Below, one piece after another: positions 20,892 through 21,926 of a stretch of DNA of 21,926 nt. The stretch is from the NCBI GenBank assembly GCA_023434535.1, contig JAEYSR010000135.1:1-21926 (forward strand), written 5' to 3'. A program made the position numbers and the translations under genes. The notes under the pieces are model-generated. The model did no database searches and was not told the DNA's origin. It worked only from the letters and a program-made list of their open reading frames with translations. Numbering within the stretch: position 1 is the stretch's first letter; each line of letters starts with the position of its first letter. The stretch is from Actinomycetes bacterium (GTDB lineage: Bacteria > Actinomycetota > Acidimicrobiia > Acidimicrobiales > Microtrichaceae).

Positions 20892-21701
20892 ATGATGCTC
20901 GAGGGCAAGACGGCCGTCGTGACGGGGATCGGACCGGGGATGGGTCGCGACATCGCGCTCGGCCTGGCCCGGGAGGGCGCGGACATCGCGCTGGTCGCGC
21001 GGTCGGAGAAGAACGTGCCGGCGGTCGCCGCCGAGATCGAGGAGCTCGGCCGACGCGCCGTCCCCGTGTACGCCAACATCGCGGACCCCGACGACTGCGC
21101 CCGCCTGGCGTCAGAGGTCGAGGCCGCCTTCGGCGGGCAGCTCGACATCCTCGTGAACTCGGCGTTCTACGGCGGGCTCGACGAGCCGTTCGAGAACGCC
21201 GACCTCGACAAGTGGATGCGTCCCGTGAAGGTCAACTACCTCGGCACGCTCCGGGTCACCCAGGCGCTGCTCCCGCAGCTCAAGGCCGCCGGTGCCGACA
21301 AGGGCGACGCCCGCATCGTCATGGTCAACACGATGTCGGTGCAGTACCTGGAGGCGGGCGCCGGCGCCTACGCCGGGTCCAAGGCGGCTCTCGGTGCGGT
21401 GTCCAAGACCCTGGCCCGCGAGCTCGGGGGCTACGGGATCCGGGTGAACTCGGTGCACCCGGGCTACATCTGGGGCGACAGCGTCAAGATCTACCTGGAG
21501 TGGCAGGCCCAGGAGCGCGGCGGCGACGCCACCTGGGAGACCGTCTACGACGAGCTCGCCGCCGAGACGGCCCTCGGCTACCTGCCCCACAGCTCCGAGA
21601 TCGCGGGGGCGGTGGTGTTCTTCGCCTCGCCGCTGGCCAAGTGCGTCACCGGCACGGCCCTCCCGGTGAACTCCGGCCACTGGATGCCGCCCTCGGCCTG
21701 A
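20892..21701 (+). CDS. Short-chain dehydrogenase/reductase (SDR), second copy, lipid-type
   Basis: 269 aa, NAD(P)-dependent oxidoreductase. Cofactor motif TGIGPGMG at 11-18, structural Asn115 (KVNYLGTL), Tyr160 and Lys164 (YAGSK). Two positions depart from the common form: NNAG is replaced by VNSAF (88-92), and the residue 13 before Tyr160 is Thr147, with Ser149 nearby in VNTMSVQYL, so the third catalytic residue is Thr147 or a shifted Ser149. The C-terminus CVTGTALPVNSGHWM is the usual SDR end. Two ATGs lie in tandem (20892, 20895) after AGGGGGACC; the first is taken. It follows the acyl-CoA dehydrogenase by 100 bp without a clear terminator, so co-expression under the KstR-type operator is possible. 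Substrate unknown. Confidence 0.92.
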   Translation: MMLEGKTAVVTGIGPGMGRDIALGLAREGADIALVARSEKNVPAVAAEIEELGRRAVPVYANIADPDDCARLASEVEAAFGGQLDILVNSAFYGGLDEPFENADLDKWMRPVKVNYLGTLRVTQALLPQLKAAGADKGDARIVMVNTMSVQYLEAGAGAYAGSKAALGAVSKTLARELGGYGIRVNSVHPGYIWGDSVKIYLEWQAQERGGDATWETVYDELAAETALGYLPHSSEIAGAVVFFASPLAKCVTGTALPVNSGHWMPPSA

Positions 21702-21705
21702 GCCT

Positions 21706-21748
21706 GCTTCTGCTCTGCAGAAGCGGCGGGTTCTGACCTCTGCCGCAG
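21706..21748. terminator. Nested hairpins after the second SDR gene
   Basis: GCTTCTGC-TCT-GCAGAAGC (21706-21724) is a perfect 8-bp stem with a 3-nt loop, 5 bp past the stop. More TTCTG/CAGAA units follow up to about 21755, allowing alternative pairings. Probably a terminator between convergent genes. A separate perfect palindrome, GTGCCGCGGCAC, lies at 21779-21790. Confidence 0.6.
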
Positions 21749-21802
21749 AACAGAACGGGTCCGACCGCGGGTTCAGGCGTGCCGCGGCACACGACTGTGC
21801 CG

Positions 21803-21926
21803 TCAGACGTCCATGTACTTGCGCTTGGTGCGTCGCGTCCCGAGGCCGATGCCGACGAGCACCCCGAGCACGGCGGTGCCGGCCAGCACGAGCCAGAGCG
21901 GCAGGGTCACGGTCGTGACGAACAGC
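21803..21926 (-). CDS. C-terminal fragment of a membrane protein, 5' end outside window
   Basis: Only the last 40 codons are present. They encode one hydrophobic helix (LPLWLVLAGTAVLGVLVGIGLG) and a basic tail TRRTKRKYMDV ending in TGA at 21805-21803. By the positive-inside rule the tail faces the cytosol, so this is the last transmembrane segment of a membrane or membrane-anchored protein. It is too short to name. It converges with the second SDR gene. The Thr/Val/Leu codon pattern is regular and the helix plus basic tail make a real gene likely rather than chance. Confidence 0.6.
   Translation of the reverse strand, partial: LFVTTVTLPLWLVLAGTAVLGVLVGIGLGTRRTKRKYMDV

Noticed and set aside
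1..21926. Mobile element, prophage, tRNA, rRNA or recently transferred island
   Set aside because: No transposase, integrase, attachment-site repeat, tRNA-like cloverleaf or shift in base composition was seen anywhere in the window.

Overview
The window is very GC-rich, densely packed bacterial DNA with about 22 protein genes and no tRNA, rRNA, CRISPR array, insertion sequence or prophage gene that I could see. GC content, frequent GTG starts, actinobacterial-type families (Ca2+-dependent PI-PLC, EHN-type epoxide hydrolase, FadA/FadE/SDR lipid genes) and many start codons placed 6-10 nt after a TANNNT-like -10 hexamer (leaderless transcripts) point to a high-GC Actinomycetota. An acidimicrobial lineage is my guess; nothing here proves it.

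Layout. 1-2698: a Ca2+/Na+ antiporter (cut by the left edge), divergent from an ABC exporter. 2712-5455: small or unknown proteins around an iron-storage pair, bfd (bacterioferritin-associated ferredoxin) and bfr (bacterioferritin), then a 2TM protein and a two-TM protein with a long coiled coil. 5516-8666: an SDR oxidoreductase, a strong bidirectional terminator, a probable lipoprotein of unknown function and an epoxide hydrolase. 8719-10565: a translationally coupled pair of RecB/AddB/Cas4-like proteins. Both keep a four-cysteine (Fe-S type) signature, but only the first keeps the PD-(D/E)XK nuclease residues. 10590-13557: a lipoprotein Ca2+-dependent PI-PLC, a PaaI-type thioesterase and a thiolase. 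13666-15645: a TM-anchored unknown protein and a 2OG-Fe(II) oxygenase. 15626-19421: a polysaccharide block with a membrane GT2 synthase and a UDP-GlcNAc 2-epimerase in one operon, divergent from a GT2-like protein lacking an obvious DxD. 19556-21701: an acyl-CoA dehydrogenase behind a KstR-type palindrome, then a second SDR. 21803-21926: the C-terminal end of a membrane protein.

How the genes fit together. Most are housekeeping or accessory-metabolism genes: iron storage and release (bfd, bfr), acyl-CoA/lipid or steroid turnover (thioesterase, thiolase, acyl-CoA dehydrogenase, SDRs, epoxide hydrolase) and ManNAc-type polysaccharide synthesis. The least explained elements are the active/degenerate Fe-S nuclease pair, the GT2-like protein with its repeat-rich divergent promoter region, and several dyads overlapping promoters. 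All functional calls come from reading motifs; no database search was run.
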